DNA of 64,000 nt from Pseudomonas sediminis (GCF_039555755.1 NZ_CP154631.1:3534001-3598000), one strand, 5' to 3'. Counted from the first letter of the stretch, positions 25,292-34,571 are shown. Program-made: numbers and translations. The notes: generated by a model not told the origin, from the sequence alone.

Positions 25292-26602
25292 ATGCAGGTC
25301 AAACGCTTCTTCGCCGCCGATATGCGGACCGCCATGAAACTGGTGCGTGACGAACTGGGCGCCGATGCCTCGATCATCGGCAACCGCCGCGTGGCTGGCG
25401 GTGTGGAGCTGACGGCTGCGCTGGATTACCAGGCGCCGGCCCCGGCACGCCCGAACCCGGCGCTGGAAGCCGAATTGCGCAAGACCCAGGCGCGCATCGC
25501 CAGCGCCCAGGCCGAGCTGACCACCCGTGCCGAACAGGATGCCGGCAAGGATCGCCAGTTGTTCGCCAACGAGTCGCTGCTGGCGCCCGAGCTGCCGGCG
25601 ACGCCGGTCAAGCCGCAGCGCCCGCTCGAGGCGCCTGTCGCCGCTGCACCGGCGGTCGATCCCCGGGCCCTGGACGCGATGCGCTTCGAGCTGCATGGCC
25701 TGCGTGAGCTGATCGAAGTCCAGCTGGGGTCCATCGCCTGGGGGCAGTTGCAGAATCGTCGTCCGCAGCAGGCCAACCTCTGGCGCCGCCTGCAGCGCAT
25801 GGGCCTGTCGGCCGAGCTGTCGCAAGCCCTGCTGAGCAAGGTGGCCGGTGTGGCCGAGCCGCGTCAGGCCTGGCGCATGCTGCTGGCCCACCTGGCTCAC
25901 GCGATCAGGACGCCCAAGGTCGAGCCGCTGGAAGAGGGTGGGGTGATCGCCCTGGTCGGTCCGGCCGGCATGGGCAAGACCACCACGCTGGCCAAGCTGG
26001 CTGCGCGCTACGTGCTTAAGTACGGCGCGCAGCAGGTCGCTCTGGTGAGCATGGACAGCTATCGTATTGGCGCACAGGAGCAACTGAAGACGCTTGGGCG
26101 TATCCTTGGCGTATCGGTGACCCAGGTCGATCCCGGTCAGTCTCTGCTGCAGGCTCTGACGCCGCTGGCCAAGAAACGCGTGGTGCTGGTCGACACCGCA
26201 GGCCTGCCGGGTAACGATCCGGCACTGCGTCTGCAGCTGGAGAGCCTGGCGTCGCCACGCATCAAGTCGAAGAATTATCTGGTTTTGGCGGCAACGAGTC
26301 AGAACCAAGTGCTCAAGGCGGCCTACCATAGTTACAAGCGCTGCGGACTTTCTGGTTGCATACTGACCAAGCTGGACGAGGCTGCGAGCCTGGGCGAGGT
26401 ATTGGGTCTGGCTATAGGCCAGCATCTGCCGGTAGCCTATGTGACAGACGGGCCGCGCATTCCGGATGACCTGCAGGTACCGCGCAGCCACCAGCTGGTC
26501 AGCCGCGCAGTGGGCCTGCAGTCTGCGGAGGAGCCGAGTGAGGACGCCATGGCGCAGTTGTTCGCCGGGCTCTATCACCAGCCCGCGCAGCGCGCCGGCT
26601 GA
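25292..26602 (+). CDS. flhF: FlhF, polar-site SRP-type GTPase
   Basis: Protein of 436 residues: an N-terminal basic/variable region with QVKRFFAADMRTAMKLVRDELGADASII, an NG GTPase core from about 160 with P-loop GPAGMGKTTTLAKLAARY, a DSYRIGAQEQL switch, DTAGLPGNDP and TKLDEAASLGE (the TKLD G4 motif). FlhF marks the old pole and places the first MS ring, giving one polar flagellum. It acts against FleN, encoded next. Confidence 0.96.
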   Translation: MQVKRFFAADMRTAMKLVRDELGADASIIGNRRVAGGVELTAALDYQAPAPARPNPALEAELRKTQARIASAQAELTTRAEQDAGKDRQLFANESLLAPELPATPVKPQRPLEAPVAAAPAVDPRALDAMRFELHGLRELIEVQLGSIAWGQLQNRRPQQANLWRRLQRMGLSAELSQALLSKVAGVAEPRQAWRMLLAHLAHAIRTPKVEPLEEGGVIALVGPAGMGKTTTLAKLAARYVLKYGAQQVALVSMDSYRIGAQEQLKTLGRILGVSVTQVDPGQSLLQALTPLAKKRVVLVDTAGLPGNDPALRLQLESLASPRIKSKNYLVLAATSQNQVLKAAYHSYKRCGLSGCILTKLDEAASLGEVLGLAIGQHLPVAYVTDGPRIPDDLQVPRSHQLVSRAVGLQSAEEPSEDAMAQLFAGLYHQPAQRAG

Positions 26603-26603
26603 A

Positions 26604-26619
26604 CGGCGACAATGTTGCA
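26604..26619 (+). promoter_or_regulatory. Possible weak sigma54 site before fleN
   Basis: CGGCGACAATGTTGCA: GG at 26605-26606, ten bases, GC at 26617-26618. The -12 part (TTGCA) fits but the -24 part is CGGCGA, not TGGCAC. It may be chance; it sits just past the flhF stop, 74 bases before fleN. Confidence 0.3.
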
Positions 26620-26691
26620 CCCTCTCGCGCATGAGCGCGGGAGTGAACGGCCTGATGGTCAAGTCGAAGTTAGACAAGGTGTAGAAAGAAC

Positions 26692-27522
26692 ATGGGTATG
26701 CATCCCGTACAGGTGATTGCGGTGACCGGCGGCAAGGGTGGCGTCGGCAAGACCAATGTGTCGGTGAATCTGTCCATGGCCCTGGCCGACCTCGGTCGGC
26801 GGGTGATGCTGATGGACGCCGACCTGGGGCTGGCCAACGTCGACGTGCTGCTGGGGCTCACACCCAAGCGCACCCTGGCCGATGTGATCGCCGGCGAGTG
26901 CGATCTGCGTGACGTGCTGCTGCAGGGGCCGGGCGGCATTCGCATCGTGCCGGCCGCGTCGGGCACGCAGAGCATGGTCAGCCTCACGCCGATGCAGCAT
27001 GCCGGGCTGATCCAGGCATTCAGCGACATCAGCGAAAACCTCGATGTCCTGGTGATCGACACCGCCGCCGGTATCGGCGATGCGGTGGTCAGCTTCGTCC
27101 GGGCGGCGCAGGAAATCCTCGTGGTGGTGTGCGACGAACCGACCTCCATCACCGATGCCTACGCCCTGATCAAGCTGCTCAACCGTGACCATGGCATCAG
27201 CCGTTTCCGCGTCCTGGCCAACATGGCTCACAGTCCGCAGGAAGGGCGCAATCTCTTTGCTAAGCTGACCAAGGTGACGGATCGTTTTCTTGATGTCGCC
27301 CTGCAGTATGTCGGCGCCGTGCCCTACGACGAGTGCGTGCGCAAGGCCGTGCAGAAGCAGCGTGCCGTCTATGAGGCGTTCCCACGATCCAAGTGCGCCC
27401 TGGCGTTCAAGGCGATTGCTCAGAAGGTCGACACCTGGCCGTTGCCGGCCAACCCCCGCGGCCATCTGGAGTTCTTCGTCGAGCGTCTGGTGCAGCAACC
27501 GACGGCTGACAGTGCCGTATGA
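26692..27522 (+). CDS. fleN: FleN, flagellar number regulator (MinD/ParA ATPase)
   Basis: Protein of 276 residues with the deviant Walker A KGGVGKT at 15-21, MDADLGLANVDVLLG (switch region) and VLVIDTAAG (Walker B). FleN binds FleQ and lowers its ATPase, which limits flagella to one per cell. It also joins FleQ in c-di-GMP control. Its last codon overlaps the fliA start (ATGA). Confidence 0.96.
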   Translation: MGMHPVQVIAVTGGKGGVGKTNVSVNLSMALADLGRRVMLMDADLGLANVDVLLGLTPKRTLADVIAGECDLRDVLLQGPGGIRIVPAASGTQSMVSLTPMQHAGLIQAFSDISENLDVLVIDTAAGIGDAVVSFVRAAQEILVVVCDEPTSITDAYALIKLLNRDHGISRFRVLANMAHSPQEGRNLFAKLTKVTDRFLDVALQYVGAVPYDECVRKAVQKQRAVYEAFPRSKCALAFKAIAQKVDTWPLPANPRGHLEFFVERLVQQPTADSAV

Positions 27523-28265
27523 CAGCAGCTTCTGGACTTCGTATGTACAACAAGGCGCAGGCGCAGGACTCCCAGCACCAGTTGATCGAGCGCTATGCCT
27601 CCCTGGTCAAGCGCATCGCCTACCACCTGCTGGCACGCCTGCCAGCCAGCGTGCAGGTCGATGATCTGATCCAGGCGGGGATGATCGGGCTGCTCGAGGC
27701 CTCGCGCAAATACGACTCCAGCAAGGGTGCCAGTTTCGAAACCTTCGCCGGCATCCGCATTCGCGGTGCCATGCTCGACGAGGTACGCAAGGGCGATTGG
27801 GCGCCGCGTTCCGTGCACCGTAACAGCCGTATGGTCAGCGATGCGATTCGTGCAGTCGAAGCCCGAACCGGGCGCGACGCTAAAGATCACGAGGTTGCTG
27901 CCGAACTCCAATTGAGTCTGGAGGATTACTACGGCATTCTTGGCGACACTTTGGGCAGCCGCCTGTTCAGCTTCGACGACCTCTTGCAGGATGGCGAGCA
28001 CGGCGGGTTGCACGAAGACGCCGGGCACACCCACCTCGAACCTTCGCGGGACCTCGAAGACGAACGCTTTCAGGCGGCTTTGGCCGAGGCCATCGCCGGT
28101 TTGCCCGAGCGTGAACGTCTCGTGCTGGCGCTGTATTACGATGAAGAACTGAACTTGAAAGAAATCGGTGAAGTGCTGGGGGTTAGCGAGTCACGTGTGA
28201 GCCAACTGCACAGTCAGTGCGCGGCACGCCTGCGCTCGCGACTGAGTGAATGGCGCGCAGGCTGA
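27519..28265 (+). CDS. fliA: FliA (RpoF), flagellar sigma factor sigma28
   Basis: Protein of 248 residues with sigma70 region 2 (LVKRIAYHLLARLPASVQVDDLIQAGMIGLLEA and FAGIRIRGAMLDEVRKGDWAPRSVHR), region 3 and region 4 (LVLALYYDEELNLKEIGEVLGVSESRVSQLHSQCAARLR). It directs the late genes (flagellin, chemotaxis) and is held by FlgM until the hook is complete. It overlaps fleN by 4 bases. Two sites fitting its consensus occur in this window (95-121 and 35471-35498). Confidence 0.97.
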   Translation: MTAASGLRMYNKAQAQDSQHQLIERYASLVKRIAYHLLARLPASVQVDDLIQAGMIGLLEASRKYDSSKGASFETFAGIRIRGAMLDEVRKGDWAPRSVHRNSRMVSDAIRAVEARTGRDAKDHEVAAELQLSLEDYYGILGDTLGSRLFSFDDLLQDGEHGGLHEDAGHTHLEPSRDLEDERFQAALAEAIAGLPERERLVLALYYDEELNLKEIGEVLGVSESRVSQLHSQCAARLRSRLSEWRAG

Positions 28266-28302
28266 ACAGCGGCGTACTCGCAGGCGGAAGCGGTTTCTCG
28301 AT

Positions 28303-28329
28303 TAAAGGACGTAGTTGCAAGCGCAATAC
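28303..28329 (+). promoter_or_regulatory. Weak FliA-like site before cheY
   Basis: TAAA at 28303-28306, fifteen bases, then CGCAATAC, which shares only about half of GCCGATAA. The position between fliA and cheY suits a chemotaxis promoter, but the match is poor. Confidence 0.25.
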
Positions 28330-28365
28330 GTTTGGGACTGTACGGAGGTCGACTTGGACAAGAAC

Positions 28366-28740
28366 ATGAAAATCCTCATCGTTGACGATTTCTCGACGAT
28401 GCGACGGATCATCAAGAACCTCTTGCGGGACTTGGGTTTCACCAACACCGCAGAAGCCGATGACGGCACGTCGGCGCTGCCGATGCTGCAGAGCGGCAGC
28501 TTCGACTTTCTGGTGACCGACTGGAACATGCCCGGCATGACCGGTATCGACTTGCTGCGCGCCGTTCGCGCCGACGAGCGTCTCAAGCACCTGCCGGTGC
28601 TGATGGTGACCGCCGAAGCCAAGCGCGACCAGATCATCGAGGCGGCTCAGGCCGGCGTGAATGGCTACGTGGTCAAACCCTTCACCGCCCAGGTGCTGAA
28701 GGAAAAGATCGAGAAGATCTTCGAGCGAGTCAACGGCTGA
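28366..28740 (+). CDS. cheY: CheY, chemotaxis response regulator
   Basis: Single receiver domain of 124 residues: acidic pocket D7/D8, phosphoacceptor D52 in [14 protein letters not shown] switch (MVTAEA) and K in YVVKPFTA. Phosphorylated by CheA, it binds FliM and reverses the motor. The ATG at 28366 gives the conserved [10 protein letters not shown] start. However GGAGG at 28344-28348 is correctly spaced for a TTG at 28354, which would add four residues (MDKN); this longer form may be the real product. cheZ follows. Confidence 0.95.
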   Translation: MKILIVDDFSTMRRIIKNLLRDLGFTNTAEADDGTSALPMLQSGSFDFLVTDWNMPGMTGIDLLRAVRADERLKHLPVLMVTAEAKRDQIIEAAQAGVNGYVVKPFTAQVLKEKIEKIFERVNG

Positions 28741-28759
28741 TGTCGGCCGCGAGGGTGCT

Positions 28760-29548
28760 ATGGAACATGATGACTCCACGATGGGTGACCTCGAGTCGAC
28801 CCTGAAAAACAACGCCCGTGACCTGGTCGATAGCCTCGAACAAGGCAATTTCGGCGCCGCGGTGCAACTGATCAACGAACTCAACAAGGTCCGTGATCGC
28901 GGGCTCTATCACGAGGTCGGCAAGCTGACCCGTGAGCTGCACAACGCCATCGTCAACTTTCAGATCGACCCGCGCATGCCGCATGCGCAGGAGCTGTCGC
29001 AGATCGCCGATGCGACCGAACGCCTGAACTACGTCGTTACCCAGACCGAGAGGGCGGCTAACCGCACCATGGACCTGGTGGAGCAGAGCGCTCCGCTGGT
29101 CAATGACCTGAGCGATGAGGCGCAGAGCCTGAGCGCCGAATGGGGCCGTTTCATGCGTCGCGAGATGGGCGCCGAAGGGTTCCGCGAGCTGGCCAAGCGC
29201 GTCGAGCTGTTCCTGGCGCGCAGTGAGCGTGACGGCGCCAAACTGTCCAATCACCTCAACGACATTCTGCTGGCGCAGGACTATCAGGACCTCACCGGGC
29301 AGGTGATCAAGCGGGTCACCCAGCTGGTGACCGAGGTGGAAGGCAACCTGCTCAAGCTGATGCTGATGGCCAGCCAGGTCGACCGTTTTGCCGGCATTCA
29401 GCATGACCACGAAGCGTTGCGTGCCGAACAGGAAAAAATAAAAGAGCCATCGCGGGGTGAAGGTCCGCAGATTCATGCCGATAAGCGTGATGACGTTGCC
29501 TCCAGTCAGGACGATGTCGACGACCTGCTGTCCAGCCTAGGGTTCTAA
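28760..29548 (+). CDS. cheZ: CheZ, CheY-P phosphatase
   Basis: Protein of 262 residues forming a long helical hairpin; the catalytic Gln region is DILLAQDYQDLTGQVIKR (about 170-188). The C-terminal CheY-binding peptide SQDDVDDLLSSLGF closes the protein, closely like the E. coli CheZ tail. CheZ ends the tumble/reversal signal by speeding loss of phosphate from CheY. It is 12 bases upstream of cheA. Confidence 0.95.
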   Translation: MEHDDSTMGDLESTLKNNARDLVDSLEQGNFGAAVQLINELNKVRDRGLYHEVGKLTRELHNAIVNFQIDPRMPHAQELSQIADATERLNYVVTQTERAANRTMDLVEQSAPLVNDLSDEAQSLSAEWGRFMRREMGAEGFRELAKRVELFLARSERDGAKLSNHLNDILLAQDYQDLTGQVIKRVTQLVTEVEGNLLKLMLMASQVDRFAGIQHDHEALRAEQEKIKEPSRGEGPQIHADKRDDVASSQDDVDDLLSSLGF

Positions 29549-29560
29549 GGAGCACACAAT

Positions 29561-31813
29561 ATGAGCTTCGGCGCCGATGAAGAGATCCTCCAGGACTTCC
29601 TGGTAGAGGCCGGCGAGATTCTCGAACAGTTGTCCGAGCAGTTGGTCGAGCTGGAAAGCCGGCCGGACGACATGAACCTGCTCAACGCCATCTTTCGCGG
29701 TTTCCATACCGTCAAGGGCGGAGCGGGCTTCCTCCAGCTCAACGAGCTGGTGGAGTGCTGCCACATAGCCGAGAACGTGTTCGACATCCTGCGCAAGGGT
29801 GAGCGTCGCGTCGACTCGGAGCTGATGGACGTGGTGCTCGAGGCTCTTGATGCAGTCAACGGCATGTTCGGCGAGGTGCGCGAGCGCCGCGAGCCGACGC
29901 CTGCCACGCCGGAACTGCTGGCCGCGCTGGCGCGCCTGGCTGAACCGGCTGGTGCCGAGCCGGCGCCTGCGCCGGTCGTGGCAGCCGCGCCGGAACCCGA
30001 GCCGGAGCCTGAGCCGGTTGCGGCTGCTGCGGCATCCGGCGACATCACCGACAGCGAGTTCGAACAGCTGCTCGACGCCCTGGGCGATGCCCCGGCCGTG
30101 GAAGCGGCGGCGCCTGCCAGTGACGACATCACCGACGACGAGTTCGAGTCGCTGCTCGACCAGTTGCATGGCAAGGGGCAGTTCAGTGGCCCGGTCGAGA
30201 CGCCTGCCAGCACCGCCAGTGCTGCCGCACCGGCGCCGGCGCCTGCCAGTGACGACATCACCGACGATGAATTCGAGGCGTTGCTCGACCAGCTGCACGG
30301 CAAGGGGCAGTTCTCCGGCCCGGCCGAAACCGCCGCGCCAGCCGTCGCTGCCAGCGAACCGCCGGCGCCTGCCGGTGATGACATCACCGACGACGAGTTC
30401 GAGTCGCTGCTCGATCAGTTGCACGGCAAGGGCAAGTTCGTGCCGCCGAGTGAGCCGGCTGCTCCCGCTCCGGCAGCGAAACCGGCTGCACCTGTAGCCA
30501 AGCCCGCCGCAGCGGCCAAAGCTGCTGCACCTGCTGCACCTGCTGCGCCCGCCAAGCCGGCCGCTCCAGCCAAGGCCGAGCCCGCTGCTGGCCGCGCCGC
30601 AGCCGCGCCGGCACCTGCTGGTGACAAGGCACCGGCGGCGAGCGAAGCGGAAACCACCGTACGCGTCGACACCGCGCGCCTCGACGAGATCATGAACATG
30701 GTCGGCGAGCTGGTGCTGGTGCGTAACCGCCTGGTACGCCTGGGTCTCAACAGCGGCGATGAGGCGATGTCCAAGGCGGTGTCGAACCTCGACGTGGTCA
30801 CTGCGGACCTGCAGACCTCGGTGATGAAGACCCGCATGCAGCCGATCAAGAAGGTGTTCGGCCGCTTCCCGCGTCTGGTCCGCGATCTGGCGCGCAACCT
30901 GAAGAAAGAGATCAACCTCGAGCTGGTGGGCGAAGAGACCGACCTCGACAAGAACCTCGTCGAGGCCCTGGCCGACCCGCTGGTGCACTTGGTGCGCAAC
31001 GCCGTCGACCATGGCGTGGAAACGCCGGAGGAGCGCGAGAAGGCCGGCAAGGCCCGTGCCGGTCGTGTGGTGCTGTCCGCCGAGCAGGAAGGGGATCACA
31101 TCCTGCTGTCGATCACCGACGACGGCAAGGGCATGGATGCCGACGTGCTGCGCGCCAAGGCCGTGGAAAAGGGCCTGCTGGACAAGGACGCGGCGGATCG
31201 CCTGAACGAGTTCGAATGCTACAACCTGATCTTCGCCCCGGGCTTCTCGACCAAGACCGAGATTTCCGACGTGTCCGGCCGTGGTGTCGGCATGGATGTG
31301 GTCAAGACCAAGATCACCCAGCTCAACGGCACGGTGAACGTGTTCTCGCAGAAGGGTCAGGGCTCGAAGATCATCATCAAGGTGCCGCTGACCCTGGCGA
31401 TCATGCCCACGCTGATGGTGATGCTGGAAAACCAGGCATTCGCCTTCCCGCTGGTCAACGTCAACGAGATCTTCCACCTCGACCTGTCGCGCACCAACGT
31501 GGTCGATGGCCAGGAAGTGGTGATCGTGCGTGACAAGGCGCTGCCGCTGTTCTATCTCAAGCGTTGGCTGGTACCGCAGGCCTTCCAGGAGGAACAGCGC
31601 GAAGGTCACGTGGTGATCCTCACCGTGGGCAGCCAGCGCATCGGTTTTGTCGTCGATCAATTGGTGGGTCAGGAAGAAGTGGTAATCAAGCCACTGGGCA
31701 AGATGCTGCAGGGCACTCCGGGCATGTCCGGGGCGACCATCACCGGCGACGGTCGCATCGCGCTGATTCTCGACGTACCGAGCATGCTCAAGCGCTACGC
31801 TCGGCGTTTCTGA
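29561..31813 (+). CDS. cheA: CheA, chemotaxis histidine kinase with repeated short motifs in place of P2
   Basis: Protein of 750 residues. P1 Hpt domain (1-105) has H49 in FRGFHTVKGGAG. Residues about 110-365 are a Pro/Ala-rich, unstructured stretch with no folded P2 domain; it holds four copies of an ITDDEFExLLDxL motif starting at residues 161, 188, 231 and 273. P3 dimerisation (TARLDEIMNMVGELVLVRNRL), P4 kinase (VRNAVDHGVE, DDGKGMD, GRGVGMDVVK) and P5 CheW-like domain follow. CheA phosphorylates CheY and CheB under receptor control. The start follows AAGGAG. Confidence 0.96.
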   Translation: MSFGADEEILQDFLVEAGEILEQLSEQLVELESRPDDMNLLNAIFRGFHTVKGGAGFLQLNELVECCHIAENVFDILRKGERRVDSELMDVVLEALDAVNGMFGEVRERREPTPATPELLAALARLAEPAGAEPAPAPVVAAAPEPEPEPEPVAAAAASGDITDSEFEQLLDALGDAPAVEAAAPASDDITDDEFESLLDQLHGKGQFSGPVETPASTASAAAPAPAPASDDITDDEFEALLDQLHGKGQFSGPAETAAPAVAASEPPAPAGDDITDDEFESLLDQLHGKGKFVPPSEPAAPAPAAKPAAPVAKPAAAAKAAAPAAPAAPAKPAAPAKAEPAAGRAAAAPAPAGDKAPAASEAETTVRVDTARLDEIMNMVGELVLVRNRLVRLGLNSGDEAMSKAVSNLDVVTADLQTSVMKTRMQPIKKVFGRFPRLVRDLARNLKKEINLELVGEETDLDKNLVEALADPLVHLVRNAVDHGVETPEEREKAGKARAGRVVLSAEQEGDHILLSITDDGKGMDADVLRAKAVEKGLLDKDAADRLNEFECYNLIFAPGFSTKTEISDVSGRGVGMDVVKTKITQLNGTVNVFSQKGQGSKIIIKVPLTLAIMPTLMVMLENQAFAFPLVNVNEIFHLDLSRTNVVDGQEVVIVRDKALPLFYLKRWLVPQAFQEEQREGHVVILTVGSQRIGFVVDQLVGQEEVVIKPLGKMLQGTPGMSGATITGDGRIALILDVPSMLKRYARRF

Positions 31814-31821
31814 TGGTTTTG

Positions 31822-31845
31822 CGGCACGGGCCGAAGCCCGTGCCG
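31822..31845 (+). promoter_or_regulatory. Perfect hairpin between cheA and cheB
   Basis: Ten-base perfect stem CGGCACGGGC (31822-31831) / GCCCGTGCCG (31836-31845) with a CGAA loop and no U run. It ends a few bases before the cheB ribosome site AGGAG. It may stop RNA decay or set the cheA:cheB ratio rather than terminate. Confidence 0.55.
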
Positions 31846-31858
31846 TCTAGGAGTGTTT

Positions 31859-32983
31859 ATGACTGTCAAGGTCTTGGTGGTGGACGATTCCGGCTTCTTC
31901 CGCCGGCGTGTTTCGGAAATTCTGTCTGCCGATTCCAGTATTCAGGTGGTAGGGACGGCCACCAACGGACGTGAAGCCATCGATCAGGCATTGGCGCTCA
32001 AGCCCGATGTGATCACCATGGATTACGAGATGCCGATGATGGACGGCATCACTGCGGTTCGAAACATCATGCAGCGCTGCCCGACGCCAGTGTTGATGTT
32101 CTCTTCGCTGACCCACGAAGGCGCCCGCGTGACGCTTGATGCGTTGGACGCCGGTGCGGTGGATTTTCTGCCGAAGAACTTCGAAGACATCTCGCGTAAC
32201 CCTGAGAAGGTCAAGCAGATGCTCTGCGAGAAGGTGCATAGCATCGCGCGCAGCAACCGTCGTTTCAGCTCGGCTGCGGTGGCTCCGGCGCCGACTGCGG
32301 CGAGCCCGAGTGCGGCGCCGATTAGTCGCCCGGCCGTTTCGACGCGGCCTGCGGTTCCCGTTCCCGCAGCTCCTGCACGTACCGGTGGTGGGGCAGCGGT
32401 TTCGTCTGCACCCAAGCGCAAGGCTTACAAACTGGTGGCCATTGGCACCTCTACTGGTGGCCCGGTGGCGCTGCAGCGTGTATTGACACAGCTGCCAGCC
32501 AACTTCCCGGCACCGCTGGTGCTGATCCAGCACATGCCAGCGGCCTTCACCAAGGCCTTCGCCGAGCGCCTGGACAAGCTGTGCCGCATTCAGGTCAAGG
32601 AGGCTGAGGACGGCGATATTCTGCGCCCTGGCCTGGCGCTGCTGGCGCCTGGTGGCAAGCAGATGATGGTCGATGCGCGCGGCGCGATAAAAATCCTGCC
32701 GGGTGACGAGCGCCTCAACTACAAACCCTGCGTCGATATCACCTTCGGCTCGGCCGCCAAGTCCTATGGCGACAAGGTGCTTGCCGTGGTGCTGACCGGC
32801 ATGGGCGCCGACGGCCGTGAGGGCGCGCGCCTGCTCAAGCAGGGCGGCAGTCAGGTGTGGGCGCAGGACGAGGCCAGTTGCGTGATCTATGGCATGCCCA
32901 TGGCCGTGGTCAAGGCCAATCTGGCGGATGCCGTCTATGGCCTGGATGACATCGGCCGGCACCTGACCGAGGCTTGCCAGTGA
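31859..32983 (+). CDS. cheB: CheB, receptor methylesterase
   Basis: Protein of 374 residues: receiver domain with D9/D10 and acceptor D55 in [12 protein letters not shown]; an Ala/Pro linker (about 140-185); C-terminal methylesterase with the catalytic Ser in AIGTSTGGP, His in LIQHMPAAF and Asp in [10 protein letters not shown]. It removes methyl groups from receptors to reset adaptation. The ATG at 31859 is placed 5 bases after AGGAG; a GTG two codons upstream overlaps that site. No cheR is present in the window. Confidence 0.95.
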   Translation: MTVKVLVVDDSGFFRRRVSEILSADSSIQVVGTATNGREAIDQALALKPDVITMDYEMPMMDGITAVRNIMQRCPTPVLMFSSLTHEGARVTLDALDAGAVDFLPKNFEDISRNPEKVKQMLCEKVHSIARSNRRFSSAAVAPAPTAASPSAAPISRPAVSTRPAVPVPAAPARTGGGAAVSSAPKRKAYKLVAIGTSTGGPVALQRVLTQLPANFPAPLVLIQHMPAAFTKAFAERLDKLCRIQVKEAEDGDILRPGLALLAPGGKQMMVDARGAIKILPGDERLNYKPCVDITFGSAAKSYGDKVLAVVLTGMGADGREGARLLKQGGSQVWAQDEASCVIYGMPMAVVKANLADAVYGLDDIGRHLTEACQ

Positions 32984-33008
32984 CCCAGGTTAAGTGTGGA
33001 ACCCGCGC

Positions 33009-33749
33009 ATGGATGTACTGAGCCTAATCGGCGTCATCCTGGCGTTCGTCGCCATTCTGGGTGGCAATTACCTGGAAGGGGGCAGCGCCGGAGCGTTGCT
33101 CAACGGTCCGGCGGCGCTGATCGTCATCGGTGGCACATTGGGCGCGGCTTTTCTGCAGGCGCCGGTGCAGGTGTTCAAGCGCGCGATGAGCATCATGCGC
33201 TGGATATTTTTCCCGCCTCGTATCGATCTGGTAGGTGGCATCAATCGTGTGACCGGCTGGAGCATGGTGGCGCGCAAGGAAGGCCTGCTCGGTCTCGAGG
33301 CGGTGGCCGATGCCGAGCCTGACCCTTATGCGCGCAAAGGCCTGCAGTTGCTGGTCGATGGCGCCGAGCCGGAATCCATTCGTAGCATTCTCGAGGTCGA
33401 TCTCTATACCCAGGAGGTGCGCGATTTCCAGGCTGCAAAGGTGTTCGAGAGCATGGGCGGCTATGCGCCGACCATTGGCATCATCGGCGCGGTAATGGGC
33501 CTGATCCACGTGATGGGGAACCTGGCTGATCCCAGCATGCTCGGCAGTGGCATTGCCGTGGCGTTCGTTGCCACCATCTACGGTGTCGGTTTTGCCAACC
33601 TGCTGCTGCTACCGATAGGCAACAAGCTCAAGTCCATCGCGCTGCGCCAGTCGCGTTACCGCGAGATGCTCCTCGAAGGCATCCTGTCCATCGCCGAGGG
33701 TGAGAATCCGCGCTCCATCGAACTGAAGCTGCAAGGCTTCATGGACTGA
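33009..33749 (+). CDS. motC: MotC, MotA-type stator subunit
   Basis: Protein of 246 residues with four membrane helices (about 1-20, 28-50, 145-170, 178-200), the PomA/MotA family pattern and proline P-type residues in GYAPTIGIIGAVMGLIHVM. With MotD it makes the second stator set of pseudomonads (beside MotAB), giving swarming and high-load torque. The start MDVLSLIG matches relatives; the frame is open a little upstream without support. The next gene is motD. Confidence 0.95.
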   Translation: MDVLSLIGVILAFVAILGGNYLEGGSAGALLNGPAALIVIGGTLGAAFLQAPVQVFKRAMSIMRWIFFPPRIDLVGGINRVTGWSMVARKEGLLGLEAVADAEPDPYARKGLQLLVDGAEPESIRSILEVDLYTQEVRDFQAAKVFESMGGYAPTIGIIGAVMGLIHVMGNLADPSMLGSGIAVAFVATIYGVGFANLLLLPIGNKLKSIALRQSRYREMLLEGILSIAEGENPRSIELKLQGFMD

Positions 33750-33761
33750 TGGAGGTATGGC

Positions 33762-34571
33762 ATGGCGCGCAGGCGGCATCATGAGGAGCACGAGAATCAC
33801 GAGCGTTGGCTGGTCTCCTATGCCGACTTCATCACCTTGCTGTTCGCCTTTTTCGTGGTGATGTACTCGATTTCCTCGATCAACGAAGGCAAGTACAAGA
33901 TCCTCTCGGAGTCACTGACAGGCGTGTTCAATCAGCCTGATCGCTCGATCAAGCCGATCCCGGTCGGTGAGGAGCGGCCGCGCACCAGTGAGCCTGATAA
34001 CACCTCGAAGGACGACCCCAGTTCGGATTCGACCCTGCAAAGCATCGCCTCCAGCGTGCGTGAGGCCTTTGGCGACCTGATCCAGAGCGATCAGCTGACC
34101 GTGCGCGGCAACGAGATGTGGATCGAGATCGAGCTCAGCTCCAGTCTGCTCTTTCCTAGCGGCGATGCGATTCCGAACAATCAGGCTTTCGATATTATCG
34201 AGAAGGTGGCCAAAATCCTGGCGCCTTACCAGAATCCGGTCAAGGTCGAGGGGTTCACCGATAACCTGCCGATCCAGACTGCCCAGTATCCGACCAACTG
34301 GGAGCTGTCTTCGGCGCGCGCCTCAAGCATCGTGCGTATGCTGGCCATGGATGGCGTCGACCCTTCGCGCCTGGCCGCAGTGGGGTATGGCGAATTCCAG
34401 CCGGTGGCCGACAATGCTACCGCAGAGGGTAGGGGGCGAAACCGTCGGGTCGTGCTGGTGATTTCCCGCAATCTCGACACGCGACGTGGCGCTGGCAGCG
34501 CCGCAACCCAGCAGTCCGATGCTGGCACGCAACCTGCACCGGCGTCTGCGTCGGGGGTTCCACAGTCGTGA
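33762..34571 (+). CDS. motD: MotD, MotB-type stator subunit
   Basis: Protein of 269 residues: a short, charged His/Glu/Arg-rich cytoplasmic start, one membrane helix with the proton-carrying Asp in WLVSYADFITLLFAFFVVMYS (D near residue 22), and a C-terminal OmpA-type peptidoglycan domain (VEGFTDNLPIQTAQYPTNWELSSARASSIVR). It anchors the stator to the wall. GGAGG precedes the start. The tail is Ala/Gln/Pro rich. Confidence 0.95.
   Translation: MARRRHHEEHENHERWLVSYADFITLLFAFFVVMYSISSINEGKYKILSESLTGVFNQPDRSIKPIPVGEERPRTSEPDNTSKDDPSSDSTLQSIASSVREAFGDLIQSDQLTVRGNEMWIEIELSSSLLFPSGDAIPNNQAFDIIEKVAKILAPYQNPVKVEGFTDNLPIQTAQYPTNWELSSARASSIVRMLAMDGVDPSRLAAVGYGEFQPVADNATAEGRGRNRRVVLVISRNLDTRRGAGSAATQQSDAGTQPAPASASGVPQS

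Noticed and set aside
26604..26619. Firm sigma54 promoter for fleN
   Set aside because: Spacing fits but the -24 part is poor and the place is just past flhF; left as a low-confidence site only.
29537..31660. Minus-strand open frame of 707 codons inside cheA
   Set aside because: Antisense of the CheA Ala/Pro linker and kinase; composition (Arg, Gly, His runs) is that of a shadow frame.
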